64,000 bases of DNA from Stenotrophomonas sp. 704A1. Lineage in GTDB: Bacteria; Pseudomonadota; Gammaproteobacteria; Xanthomonadales; Xanthomonadaceae. The stretch is from assembly GCF_030549525.1 (NCBI RefSeq), contig NZ_CP130831.1:4179501-4243500 (forward strand), written 5' to 3'. Every line of letters starts with the position of its first letter. Position 1 is the stretch's first letter. A program made the position numbers and the translations under genes. Below are positions 35,646 through 45,298 of this stretch, one piece after another. Under the pieces are notes generated by a model. It saw only the letters and a list, made by a program, of their open reading frames with translations. It was not told the DNA's origin and searched no databases.

Positions 35646-36239
35646 TCAGCGTCGCTTGACCGTCGCCACGATCAACCGTTGCAGCTCGGCTTCGGCGCCG
35701 GCCTTGTCGAGTGCGCCCGCGGCCACGGCTTCGGACAGGGCTTCGGCCGCACCGAGAATCGCCCAGCGGCCCGCCAGCGGCACGATGCCGTCGGCCGCGA
35801 ACGGGCCCAGCCAGACGCCACAGTTGTCGATGAAATCCTGCTGGTAGCGCCGCCGTACCTCATGCAGTTCCGGCGCGCCGACCAGCGCGGCAAGGATGCC
35901 CTGCACGTCGCTGCCCTGGCTGAGGATGCAGTCGATGTAGCCGGAGGCGATGGCCGCCGCACGATCGGCCAGCTGCGCCCTGGCGCGCCCGATGCGCTCG
36001 TTGAAGACCTCCGTCTGGCGGCCGTCGTAGTCTTCGTAGAGCGCAGCCAGCAGCCCGTTGCGGGTCACGAAGTGATCGTAGGCGACCGGCTTGGTCACGC
36101 CCGCGGCCTCGGCCAGCCGTCCCAGCGTCAGCGCGTCGGTGCCTTCGGCCCCGACCAGCGCCCAGGCCACGTCCAGCAACTGGCGGGCGCGTTGCTCGCG
36201 GGTCAGCCGGCGGCGCGTGGGAGCAGCGTTGTCAGGCAT
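35646..36239 (-). CDS. TetR/AcrR-family regulator
   Basis: A 197-residue repressor. Its HTH is LTREQRARQLLDVAWALVGA and GTDALTLGRLAEAAGVTKPVAYDHFVTRNGLLAALY. The C-terminal part is an all-helical ligand domain. It is second in a two-gene operon 16 nt behind an NAD(P)H:quinone-reductase-like gene, and the palindrome upstream of that gene is the likely operator. The start at 36239 (MPDNAAPTRRRLTREQ) lies directly before the HTH; a longer frame would run into the upstream gene. Confidence 0.9.
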   Translation of the reverse strand: MPDNAAPTRRRLTREQRARQLLDVAWALVGAEGTDALTLGRLAEAAGVTKPVAYDHFVTRNGLLAALYEDYDGRQTEVFNERIGRARAQLADRAAAIASGYIDCILSQGSDVQGILAALVGAPELHEVRRRYQQDFIDNCGVWLGPFAADGIVPLAGRWAILGAAEALSEAVAAGALDKAGAEAELQRLIVATVKRR

Positions 36240-36255
36240 CGGCAGGGTACGGCGG

Positions 36256-36852
36256 TCAGTGCATCGAAGTGCCGATTCTACGGCCGATGTTCCCGGCCGA
36301 CTGCAGATGCGCTTCGGCCGCACCGGAATCGGCATCCAGCAGCAGGTCCGACGACAGCACGCGCGCGCCGCAGTAGTCGAAGATGCCCATGTCGATCTGG
36401 GTCTTCATTGCTGCGCCATAGCCGCGCCGTTCGATCATGTCCGCGCCCGCTCCGCCGATCCCGACCAGGTGCACGCGCAACCGCTGCAGTTTTTTCTGCA
36501 CCTTGCCGTCGGTACCGTCCTGGTAGGCCCAGCCCTGGGTGAACACCCGATCGATCCATCCCTTCAGCAGCGCGGGGAACGACCACCAGTACAGCGGGTA
36601 GACCAGCACCAGCGTGTCGGCGGCATCCAGCCGCGCCTGCTCGGCGGCGACGTCGGCCGGCGCCGCGGCGGTGCCCCGGAACAGCGCCTGGTCCTGCCGG
36701 TTGAAGCGGGGATCGAAGCCCTCAGCCACCAGGTCGGCGTGGGCCACGGTATGGGTGGCATCCGTTGCGATGATGGCATCGCCGATGCACCTGGCGATGG
36801 CATGGGTGAGCGAGCCGGGTTCGGGATGGGTGGTGACGATGAGGGTGTGCAT
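36256..36852 (-). CDS. NAD(P)H oxidoreductase of the flavodoxin fold (NQO/MdaB/KefF type)
   Basis: A 198-residue flavoprotein with the N-terminal phosphate-binding turn MHTLIVTTHPEPGSLTHAIA. It has the FMN/FAD-binding LVLVYPLYWWSFPALLKGWIDRVF and the second loop HLVGIGGAGADMIERRGYG. Such enzymes reduce quinones by two electrons and protect against quinone stress. GGAGG lies 9 nt before the ATG. The gene heads an operon with a TetR regulator. A strong palindrome 14-48 nt upstream of the start should be the regulator's operator, so induction by quinones or other electrophiles is likely. Confidence 0.88.
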   Translation of the reverse strand: MHTLIVTTHPEPGSLTHAIARCIGDAIIATDATHTVAHADLVAEGFDPRFNRQDQALFRGTAAAPADVAAEQARLDAADTLVLVYPLYWWSFPALLKGWIDRVFTQGWAYQDGTDGKVQKKLQRLRVHLVGIGGAGADMIERRGYGAAMKTQIDMGIFDYCGARVLSSDLLLDADSGAAEAHLQSAGNIGRRIGTSMH

Positions 36853-36865
36853 GGGTGTGCCTCCA

Positions 36866-36900
36866 GGAATCATTACCTACCAATGGTAAGTATGGATTCC
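36866..36900 (-). promoter_or_regulatory. Palindromic operator before the quinone-reductase/TetR operon
   Basis: A nested symmetrical site: GGAATC/GATTCC outer arms, TTACC/GGTAA inner arms and a TACC-AAT-GGTA core at 36878-36888. Position and symmetry fit a TetR dimer site overlapping the promoter. Confidence 0.65.
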
Positions 36901-36979
36901 GGCGGCACCAGCGCCATCGGTAGGACGCTGTTTTTGTGTTCGCCGTATAGTGCGCCCGGTCCCGTGGAGAGCTTCGACG

Positions 36980-37510
36980 ATGCGCCGATGCCTGTTTGCC
37001 CCGTTGCTGGCCGCGTTGCTGTGCATGGGCGCGCCCGCCATCGCAGGAGAGCTCAGCGCCGATGATGCGGCCGCCCTGCGCGCGGAGGTGCGCGCGATGG
37101 TGGCGGCGTTCAGCCGAGGCGACGCGGCGTTCCTCATCGCGCGCACCCATCCCAGCCTGAAGCAGCTGGCGGGCGGCGACGAAGCGTTCGCGCGGATCGT
37201 CGGGGATGCGACGGCCCAGCTGCGCAGCACCGGCGTGGAGATCGTCAGCGAAGATGTCGGCATCCCCGGCCGGACCTATGCCGCCGGCGAGGAGGAAGTG
37301 TGTTTCGTGCCGCGGCAGTCACTGATGCGGGTGCGCGGCACCGCAGTCCGCAGTACCACCTTCATGGTGGCCGTGCGCCGCGTTGGCGAACAGGGCTGGA
37401 CCTATCTGGACGGTTCCGGACTGCAGGACAACCCGGGCCTGCTGCGCCAGCTGCTGCCCGCGCTCGAGCCGGGTGTCGCCCTGCCCAAGCGGCATATCGA
37501 AGCGTTGTAG
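36980..37510 (+). CDS. Secreted hypothetical protein (176 residues)
   Basis: An exported protein with signal peptide MRRCLFAPLLAALLCMGAPAIA, preceded by GGAGAG with 9-nt spacing. The mature part begins GELSADDAAALRAEVRAMVAAF and has a SnoaL/NTF2-like feel: an N-terminal helix with a GDAAFLIARTHPSLKQLAGG turn, then several strands (EEEVCFVPRQSLMRVRG; STTFMVAVRRVGEQGWTYLDGSGL). The family is not recognised and no catalytic motif is evident. It is divergent from the quinone reductase operon. Confidence 0.75.
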   Translation: MRRCLFAPLLAALLCMGAPAIAGELSADDAAALRAEVRAMVAAFSRGDAAFLIARTHPSLKQLAGGDEAFARIVGDATAQLRSTGVEIVSEDVGIPGRTYAAGEEEVCFVPRQSLMRVRGTAVRSTTFMVAVRRVGEQGWTYLDGSGLQDNPGLLRQLLPALEPGVALPKRHIEAL

Positions 37511-37544
37511 GCGCCGGCTGATCCGCCCGCGCCGGGAGTGGGGC

Positions 37545-38375
37545 CTACTGGAACAGCGCGTTCAATGCGGCGCCTGAAGCCGCCTGCTGCAGGCCATCGA
37601 AGCATCCGTCCTGCACGATCGGCTGGGTCGCCTGGATCAGGCCACCCCACGCCGCACGGGCCAGCGCGCCGCCCAGGCTCACACGGCGCACGCCGAGCGC
37701 GGCGATGTCCTGCAGGCGCAGCGGCGTCGGCCCGCCGACCAGCAGATTCACCGGCTTCGATCCCGCCACTGCGACCACCGCACGGATCTGCTCGCGCGTG
37801 CTGATGCCCGGTGCGTACAGCACATCGGCACCGGCCTGCGCATAGGCACGCAGGCGCAGCAGGGTGTCGTCCAGGTCCGGCACGCCGACGAAGAAATTCT
37901 CGGCCCGCCCCACCAGCAGTACATCGGCACCGCTGCGGTCGATGGCCTCTCGGGCCGCACGCAGTCGCTGCACCGCCTCGTCGAGCGGGCGCAGCGGCGC
38001 CCCGGGATCACCACTGGCATCTTCGATCGACAACGCGGCGACGCCGGTCTCCAGCGCCGCCGTCACCGCCACCGCGACGTCCGCCGGCGTATCACCGAAG
38101 CCATCACCGAAGTCGGCGTTCAGGGGCAGCGTGGTGGCGCCGACCATCAGCCGCAGGTGTTCCAGCGTCGCCTGCAGCGAGACCGCCCCGTCCGGGCGTC
38201 CCTCACTCCAGGCGCAGCCTGCACTGGTCGTCGCCAGGGCCTGGAAGCCCTGCCGCTGCAGGTAGCGGGCGCTGCCCACGTCCCAGGGATTGGGCAGCAC
38301 GAAACAGCCGCGCGCATGCAACTGGCGGAAGCGCGCACGCCTGGATTGAATGTCATCGGCATCGGGCGGGAGCAT
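37545..38375 (-). CDS. Isocitrate lyase/phosphoenolpyruvate mutase superfamily enzyme
   Basis: A 276-residue TIM-barrel enzyme. It carries FVLPNPWDVGSARYLQRQG, LPLNADFGDGFGD (metal-binding Asp), AALSIEDASGDPGAPLRPLD, LVGRAENFFVG and VNLLVGGPTPL. It lacks the EDKxxxKxNS loop of true PEP mutase and the KKCGH of isocitrate lyase, so it is more likely an oxaloacetate/methylisocitrate-lyase-like or related C-C lyase. Its place 6 kb from the phosphonate-like cluster looks coincidental. The ATG at 38375 gives the family N-terminus; the open frame continues far upstream without a credible start. Confidence 0.85.
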   Translation of the reverse strand: MLPPDADDIQSRRARFRQLHARGCFVLPNPWDVGSARYLQRQGFQALATTSAGCAWSEGRPDGAVSLQATLEHLRLMVGATTLPLNADFGDGFGDTPADVAVAVTAALETGVAALSIEDASGDPGAPLRPLDEAVQRLRAAREAIDRSGADVLLVGRAENFFVGVPDLDDTLLRLRAYAQAGADVLYAPGISTREQIRAVVAVAGSKPVNLLVGGPTPLRLQDIAALGVRRVSLGGALARAAWGGLIQATQPIVQDGCFDGLQQAASGAALNALFQ

Positions 38376-38626
38376 CACGTCGTCCTGCGCAGGCGGGCGG
38401 CCACCCGGATCGCTCACCGTAGCCCGCTGTGCCCGGCGTCTCAAGCGCGGCGCGGCGGCCGTGAGCACAGGGCGCGCGCTTGCGGGACACCCGCCGCCCG
38501 TCGGGCCGGGCGCTGGCAGCCGCCTCTGCCGCCATCGTCGGCCTACGTGCATGCATTCGCCGCCGCTACCGCGTTCAGCGCGCGGTGATGCGCCGCCCCG
38601 CATACGGCCGCAGGCACTTTGGCAGA

Positions 38627-38646
38627 TTTCAAACAATCGATTGAAA
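38627..38646. promoter_or_regulatory. Inverted repeat TTTCAA-N8-TTGAAA upstream of aroQ
   Basis: Perfect 6-bp arms around ACAATCGA, 77-96 nt before the aroQ start, in the one AT-rich patch of the 38376-38722 gap. No gene was seen in that gap. Confidence 0.45.
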
Positions 38647-38722
38647 CACGGCAAACTTCGCCGAACTGGACAGCATCCGCCGGTTCCGCCAGACTGCCGC
38701 CCTTTCCCGTCAATCGGATCCC

Positions 38723-39172
38723 ATGGCGAAGCTGCTGGTCCTGCATGGCCCCAACCTCAACCTGCTCGGCACCCGCGAGCCGGAGGTCTACGGCCACACC
38801 ACGCTGGCCGACATCGACCAGGCCCTGGCCGCGCAGGCATCGGCCGCCGGGCACGCCGTGGAGAGCCTGCAGTCCAATGCCGAGCATGTGCTGGTGGACC
38901 GGGTGCAGGCGGCACGCAGCGACGGCACTGCGTTCATCCTGATCAACCCTGCCGCCTTCACCCATACCTCGGTCGCGCTGCGTGACGCGCTGGCCGCGGT
39001 GGCGCTGCCATTCATCGAGATCCACCTGTCCAATCCGCATGCCCGCGAACCGTTCCGCCAGCACAGCTATTTCAGCGACAAGGCGGTCGGTGTGGTCTGC
39101 GGCTTCGGCGCCGACAGCTATCGCTATGCGATGGACGCGGCGCTGACGCGCCTGCAGGCGGCGGGTGCCTGA
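38723..39172 (+). CDS. aroQ: Type II 3-dehydroquinate dehydratase
   Basis: A 149-residue enzyme for the third step of the shikimate pathway, as a dodecamer. Clear motifs are [19 protein letters not shown] (with the active-site Arg and Tyr), [42 protein letters not shown], split here into [18 protein letters not shown] and its FSDKA continuation, and [10 protein letters not shown]. Length and ends match the family exactly. The next gene starts within its stop codon (TGATG). A second aromatic-pathway gene in the window, it lacks the leader peptide seen at aroG. Confidence 0.97.
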   Translation: MAKLLVLHGPNLNLLGTREPEVYGHTTLADIDQALAAQASAAGHAVESLQSNAEHVLVDRVQAARSDGTAFILINPAAFTHTSVALRDALAAVALPFIEIHLSNPHAREPFRQHSYFSDKAVGVVCGFGADSYRYAMDAALTRLQAAGA

Positions 39173-39594
39173 TGAGGCTGCCGCGCGTACTTGCCAGCAT
39201 CGTGCTGTGGGCCGGCGTGTGCGGCGCCAGCGTCGCCGCCGAGCGCGCGGCCGCAGGTATCGACTGTGCGCAGGCCACCGGCGGCCATGAGCGCGACATG
39301 TGCGATTCCGATCGCCTGGATGACGCCGACAGCGAACTGAACGCCGTCTACGCGCAGGCGCGCGGCGAACTCGAGGCGCAGGCGGCCGATGGCAGCTGCA
39401 GCCGCTGCGCGGCGGCCGGACAGCACCTGGTCAACGCGCAGCGCATCTGGATCACCCTGCGCGATGCAGACTGCGAGGCGGTATACGCCTTCAATGCGGA
39501 CGGCACCTCGCGCAATCCCGCGAAGATGCACTGCCTGATCACCCAGACGCGCGACCGCACCCGGCAGCTGCGCGAGTTCTACGAACTTCGTTGA
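39172..39594 (+). CDS. Lysozyme-inhibitor LprI-like (DUF1311) periplasmic protein
   Basis: A 140-residue exported protein: signal peptide to about residue 23 (SVAA), then the DUF1311 helical pattern with paired cysteines ([28 protein letters not shown] is the core, cysteines in CAQ and MCD). It goes on to [36 protein letters not shown] and [19 protein letters not shown]. The family includes LprI, which inhibits lysozyme, but many members are uncharacterised. It overlaps aroQ by 1 nt and precedes accB by 53 nt, so it may be read with either. Confidence 0.8.
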   Translation: MRLPRVLASIVLWAGVCGASVAAERAAAGIDCAQATGGHERDMCDSDRLDDADSELNAVYAQARGELEAQAADGSCSRCAAAGQHLVNAQRIWITLRDADCEAVYAFNADGTSRNPAKMHCLITQTRDRTRQLREFYELR

Positions 39595-39647
39595 CCCGAG
39601 CGCAACGCGCTTCCCACCACACTGACATCAAGAGCAAAGAGGCCACC

Positions 39648-40127
39648 ATGGATCTCCGCAAAATCAAGAAGCTGATCGACCTGCTGGAAGAGTCGAACCT
39701 GGCCGAAATCGAAATCAAGGAAGGCGAAGAGTCGGTGCGCCTGTCGCGCGCTCCGGTGGCCGGCTATGCCGCGCCGGCGCCGGCACCGGTGTACGCCGCC
39801 CCGGCCGCCCCCGCCCCGCAGGCGATGCCGATGCAGTCGCCGACCGAAGCCTCCACCGGCGGCACCGCCAAGCCGGGCCCGGCGCTGCCGGAAGGCCACG
39901 TGCTGCGCTCGCCGATGGTCGGCACCTTCTACGCCTCGTCGGCTCCGGACAAGCCGGCCTTCGTCAGCGTGGGCCAGCAGGTCAAGGAAGGCGAGACCCT
40001 GGCCATCATCGAAGCGATGAAGATGTTCAACCCGATCGAAGCCGACACGTCCGGCACCATCGTCGCCATCCTCGGCGAGAACGGCCAGCCGGTGGAGTTC
40101 GACCAGCCGCTGTTCGTGATCGGCTGA
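39648..40127 (+). CDS. accB: Biotin carboxyl carrier protein of acetyl-CoA carboxylase
   Basis: A 159-residue carrier. An N-terminal helical region ([20 protein letters not shown]) leads to an Ala/Pro-rich flexible linker and a C-terminal biotinyl domain. The modified lysine sits in [13 protein letters not shown], preceded by the protruding-thumb region [21 protein letters not shown]. It carries carboxybiotin between biotin carboxylase and the carboxyltransferase in the first step of fatty-acid synthesis. GAGG precedes the ATG. It forms an operon with accC 10 nt downstream. Confidence 0.97.
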   Translation: MDLRKIKKLIDLLEESNLAEIEIKEGEESVRLSRAPVAGYAAPAPAPVYAAPAAPAPQAMPMQSPTEASTGGTAKPGPALPEGHVLRSPMVGTFYASSAPDKPAFVSVGQQVKEGETLAIIEAMKMFNPIEADTSGTIVAILGENGQPVEFDQPLFVIG

Positions 40128-40137
40128 GGGGCACGCC

Positions 40138-41505
<1,368 letters not shown>

Positions 41506-41529
41506 TCCAGGCTTGCCAGTGCGGACACG

Positions 41530-41565
41530 AAAAGGGCGGGGATATCCCCGCCCTTTTCTGTTTTT
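41530..41565. terminator. Terminator after accC
   Basis: AAAAGGGCGGGGA-TA-TCCCCGCCCTTTT followed by CTGTTTTT: a 13-bp stem with flanking A and T runs, probably effective on both strands. Confidence 0.92.
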
Positions 41566-41571
41566 CTTCCG

Positions 41572-41640
41572 GTAGCGCCGGGCCATGCCCGGCGAAATGG
41601 CAACGAAGCGCGAGGCCGCCGGGCATGGCCCGGCGCTACC
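41572..41640. repeat. Inverted SMAG dimer
   Basis: A GTAGCGCCGGGCCATGCCCG unit on the plus strand faces an identical unit on the minus strand (ending CGGCGCTACC), 22 nt apart. Together they can form one long hairpin between two convergent operons. Confidence 0.9.
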
Positions 41641-41641
41641 T

Positions 41642-42016
41642 TCAGCGCGCGTCGGCCGCCGTCGCCGGAATCTGCGAGTTCGCCAGCGGACGCACGCCAT
41701 TGGGCGAGGTCGGGTCGACGATCACCATGGTCTCGCTGGAGCCGTCCGGCCAGACCACCTGGAAGGTGCTGCCGGCGGGCAGGGAAGAGAACGGCACGCC
41801 GCTCTGCGCGCGGTACACCGCCGCAACCTGGCTGGCACCGGCACGGCGCGTATCTTCCTGCGCCTTCACCGTGGTCAGCTCGACCTTGGACAGGTGCCGG
41901 TAACGATCCTCGTAGGTGTCGATCATCAACAGACCGACGGCGCCTGCCGAGTAGGCCACGAACAGCACGACCCAGAACCAGAACTTGGCGCCATGCAGGA
42001 ATCGACGGTAATTCAT
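41642..42016 (-). CDS. Small membrane protein of unknown function
   Basis: A 124-residue protein with one N-terminal helix (FWFWVVLFVAYSAGAVGLLMI, about 12-32). A periplasmic part follows with FSSLPAGSTFQVVWPDGSSETMVIVDPTSPNG, split here as LPAGSTFQVVWPDGSSETMV and VIVDPTSP, and a low-complexity end. AGAGGA lies about 9 nt before the ATG, and the gene overlaps the upstream gene by 4 nt, so the two are coupled. I do not recognise the family. The single helix plus a small beta-rich domain could be an accessory of the upstream protein. Confidence 0.75.
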   Translation of the reverse strand: MNYRRFLHGAKFWFWVVLFVAYSAGAVGLLMIDTYEDRYRHLSKVELTTVKAQEDTRRAGASQVAAVYRAQSGVPFSSLPAGSTFQVVWPDGSSETMVIVDPTSPNGVRPLANSQIPATAADAR

Positions 42017-42981
42017 CGCCCGTTCCTCTTTCCAATCAATCGCTTGATCCATTCGTTCATTTTCCCCGCACCTTGCCGCGAAACCGCAGCGTCATACACA
42101 AAATCACGGAAGTCCTGCGTTCCATCCGGCGAACAGATCCCTCCATTCGCGCAAAAACTGTTGACCAGCACACTGTCGGCGCCACAGGGGAGACCGAGTT
42201 CGCAGGCCGCAACCCGCCATGCCAGTTCGCTCAGCTGTTCGCCAGCCACCATATCGGTGAGCGCCTTGTCCCCCGCCGCACGCAGGCCCATGCCCGGCGC
42301 GATCGCCATGTAGGCCTCCGGATCGCGCGAGTCGCGCACGCGTTCCACCAGGTCACGGCGGTACTGCTCGCTGTCGTGCAGCGGCTCGCCTTCGGCGAAC
42401 AGGGAGGCCTCGGCGGCCAGGTTGCCCTGCTGCGCGGCACGCCGGCGTTCGCTCAGCACCAGTGCCGGCCCCAGCTTGTCGCCCGGCACGAATCCGCCAC
42501 AGCGCTGTGCCACCCGCTCGCGCGCGTCCACCATCACCGGCGCCGCGCTCAGGCCCAGGCCGGCCAGCACGTTGTTGTCCAGGCGGTAGCCACCGGGATC
42601 GACGGCATACTGCGCGCAGTAGTCGTAGACACGGCTGAGCATCCAGCGCGCCTCGTGGTTGCCCTGGTCGGCCTGCACGCGCAGGCGCTGCGCATAGGCA
42701 TACAGATCGGTCTGGCCTTCAATGTCGGCGCGGATGTCCAGCGGCAGCCCCGACGGCAGCGCGCTGCCGCGCTCGAAGGCCTCCAGGCGGCGTGCCAGCG
42801 CCTCGGGTATCACCGGTTCCAGTGCCGGCTGGGCATCACGGGCCGGCGCCGCCGACAGCAGGGTGTCCACGCGTGCGTCCACGTCCCGGCCATGGCCGTT
42901 GGCCCGGTAACCGGCCACGCCCAGCACGGCCACGGCCGGCAGCACGAGCAACCAGGTTTTCAGGGTCGGGGCGAAAGCCAT
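42013..42981 (-). CDS. Exported or membrane-anchored hypothetical protein (322 residues)
   Basis: The N-terminus has one hydrophobic helix (LKTWLLVLPAVAVLGVAGYRA), which could be a signal anchor. The periplasmic part is mostly helical and includes YAQRLRVQADQGNHEARWML, reminiscent of Sel1-like repeats, and several cysteines (YDYCAQYAV, AQRCGGFVPG, ACELGLPCG, NSFCANGGICS). The closing segment DFRDFVYDAAVSRQGAGKMN is basic at its end. No enzyme motif is seen. It is first of a two-gene operon with the small membrane protein and is divergent from prmA. Confidence 0.7.
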   Translation of the reverse strand: MAFAPTLKTWLLVLPAVAVLGVAGYRANGHGRDVDARVDTLLSAAPARDAQPALEPVIPEALARRLEAFERGSALPSGLPLDIRADIEGQTDLYAYAQRLRVQADQGNHEARWMLSRVYDYCAQYAVDPGGYRLDNNVLAGLGLSAAPVMVDARERVAQRCGGFVPGDKLGPALVLSERRRAAQQGNLAAEASLFAEGEPLHDSEQYRRDLVERVRDSRDPEAYMAIAPGMGLRAAGDKALTDMVAGEQLSELAWRVAACELGLPCGADSVLVNSFCANGGICSPDGTQDFRDFVYDAAVSRQGAGKMNEWIKRLIGKRNGR

Positions 42982-43143
42982 CGGCGGAAGGGCAGCGGCG
43001 GTGCACAGGAAAGCGCCGAGTTTAGCAAGGCCCGTCCGGCCTGTCTGAATCGCCCCCGTTCATCCCCGAGCGGCATCTCAGGGGATACGGAGACGGCCTG
43101 ATGGTCTAGCATGGCCCTCTTTTCCGCGATTGCCCCCACTGCC

Positions 43144-44064
43144 ATGCCGTTCCTGGAACTGACCCTGCGCTGCACCGAAGCCACCCAGCCCCGCTATGAG
43201 AATGCGCTGGAGGACGTGGGCGCGCTGGCCGTGACCCTGCTCGATGCCGAAGCCGATACCAGCAACGAACAGGCCATCCTCGAACCCGGCGTAGGTGAAA
43301 CCCCGCTGTGGGACACGCTGGTGCTCAGCGCGCTGTTCCCGGCCGACAGCAACGCCCTGCTGCTGCTGGCCGCGCTGGAGGCGTTCGACCCGGAGCTGGA
43401 CTGGAGCCAGGGCAGTTTCCGCGCCGTCGAAGACGAGGACTGGGAGCGCGCCTGGCTGGACCAGTTCCAGCCGATGGACTTCGGCAGCCGCACCTGGATC
43501 GTGCCGTGGAACCATGAACTGCCGGACGCCGCGCAGGCCGCCAACGCCGCCATCGTGCGCCTCGATCCGGGCCTGGCGTTCGGTTCGGGAACCCATCCGA
43601 CCACCGCGCTGTGCCTGCGCTGGCTGGACCAGCTGGCTGCCGACGGCCAGCTGCAGGGACAGCGCGTGCTCGATTTCGGCTGCGGCTCGGGCATCCTGGC
43701 GCTGGCCGCGCTGAAGCTGGGTGCCGCCCAGGCCATCGGCGTGGACAACGACCCGCAGGCCCTGATCGCCACCGCCGACAACGCCGAACGCAATGGCGAG
43801 CAGGCGCGCATGCAGGTGTACCTGCCGCAGGACGAACCGGTGGCGACCTACCCGATCGTGGTCGCCAACATCCTGGCCTCGGCGCTGGATGCGCTGGCCG
43901 AACTGCTCGCCGCGCGCGTGGCCGCCGGCGGACGCATCGCGCTCTCGGGCATCCTGCATGGCCAGGAAGGCGAACTGCTGCAGCGCTACGCCGCCTGGTT
44001 CGACGACCTGCAGGCCACCCGGGACGGCGACTGGATGCGCATCACCGGCGTGCGCCGCGCCTGA
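43144..44064 (+). CDS. prmA: Ribosomal protein L11 methyltransferase
   Basis: A 306-residue SAM-dependent enzyme that trimethylates L11. The N-terminal substrate-binding domain begins [14 protein letters not shown]. The catalytic domain follows from about residue 130 with [25 protein letters not shown] motif [36 protein letters not shown] and the NILASAL motif IV. The start at 43144 fits the family; an ATG 11 codons earlier adds a non-homologous piece. It is followed by a DUF3426 gene and fis, an order I associate with xanthomonads. Confidence 0.96.
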   Translation: MPFLELTLRCTEATQPRYENALEDVGALAVTLLDAEADTSNEQAILEPGVGETPLWDTLVLSALFPADSNALLLLAALEAFDPELDWSQGSFRAVEDEDWERAWLDQFQPMDFGSRTWIVPWNHELPDAAQAANAAIVRLDPGLAFGSGTHPTTALCLRWLDQLAADGQLQGQRVLDFGCGSGILALAALKLGAAQAIGVDNDPQALIATADNAERNGEQARMQVYLPQDEPVATYPIVVANILASALDALAELLAARVAAGGRIALSGILHGQEGELLQRYAAWFDDLQATRDGDWMRITGVRRA

Positions 44065-44106
44065 TCGTGGTTGAATGACCGCTGGATCCGAGCCCGCGCC
44101 CTGAGC

Positions 44107-44835
44107 ATGTCCGAGCCGAACCCACCCCGCCGCCCGCTCGCCACCTTCCTGCGCACCGCGCCGGGAGGGGACGTGGCATCCACCGACGCAGAGCCGGTGC
44201 CTGCTGCGACGGATGCTCACGCCGATGCACGGCGTGATGCGCCGCTCGCCGCCGGGGACGTCGCTGCCGATACCGACGTGACCAGCGAAGCGCCACGCGA
44301 TGACACGCCGGTGCCGGTGACCGCCAGCGCCGATGCGCCGAGCTTCCTCGGCACGCGCCCGCGCACCTCGCCGGCACCCCGCTGGCAGTGGCTGCTGGTG
44401 GCCGGGCTGGCCCTGCTGCTGCTGCTGCAGAGCGTGCTTGCCGACCGCGCGCGGCTGGCGGCCGATGCCGCTCACCGGCCCTGGATCAGCGCGCTGTGCG
44501 GCGTCCTGCGCTGCAGCGTGCCGGCCTGGCGCGAGCCCGCCGCGTTCACCATGACCAGCCGCGAGATCCGTCCGCTGCCGGGCCAGGCCGGCGTGCTGCA
44601 GGTCCAGGCCAGCATCCGCAACGACGCACGCTGGGCACAGGCGTGGCCGGACCTGCGCTTGTCGCTGTCCGATGCCGATGGACGGGTGATCGGCACCGGC
44701 GTGTTCGCACCGGCGCAGTACCTGGGCGAGAACCCGGGGGCAGCCGCGCTGGATCCGGGCCAAAGCGCGCGCATCGCGTTCCGGGTCCAGGAGCCGGCAT
44801 CGTCCACCGTCGCATTCACCTTCGAGTTCCTGTGA
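44107..44835 (+). CDS. DUF3426 domain membrane protein
   Basis: A 242-residue protein. Residues 1-90 are Ala/Asp/Thr-rich and disordered. One transmembrane helix follows (WQWLLVAGLALLLLLQSVLA, about 99-118). The periplasmic DUF3426 domain contains WISALCGVLRCSVPAWREP, FTMTSREIRPLPGQAGVLQV and QAWPDLRLSLSDADGRVIG. DUF3426 proteins often start with a zinc-finger MJ0042 domain that is absent here, and the usual Cys pair CGVLRCSVP of the periplasmic part is kept. The function is unknown. It lies between prmA (42 nt) and fis (113 nt). Confidence 0.85.
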   Translation: MSEPNPPRRPLATFLRTAPGGDVASTDAEPVPAATDAHADARRDAPLAAGDVAADTDVTSEAPRDDTPVPVTASADAPSFLGTRPRTSPAPRWQWLLVAGLALLLLLQSVLADRARLAADAAHRPWISALCGVLRCSVPAWREPAAFTMTSREIRPLPGQAGVLQVQASIRNDARWAQAWPDLRLSLSDADGRVIGTGVFAPAQYLGENPGAAALDPGQSARIAFRVQEPASSTVAFTFEFL

Positions 44836-44888
44836 CCGTCGGCTGAGCGTCGGGCCGTGGCGGGCCGGGCACGCTCGCGCTAGACTGA

Positions 44889-45224
<336 letters not shown>

Positions 45225-45258
45225 GCGCCTGCCGCTGCCGTGGAACACGCCATCCGGT

Positions 45259-45284
45259 GCCGCCGGGCATGGCCCGGCGCTACC
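45259..45284 (-). repeat. Single SMAG repeat (minus orientation)
   Basis: On the minus strand GGTAGCGCCGGGCCATGCCCGGCGG, between fis and the convergent lipid operon. Confidence 0.85.
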
Positions 45285-45298
45285 AGCGCATCGGTCCG

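Noticed and set aside
37545..38375. Phosphonate biosynthesis by the PEP-mutase-like enzyme
   Set aside because: The EDKxxxKxNS loop needed for C-P bond formation is missing and no PPD decarboxylase is nearby.
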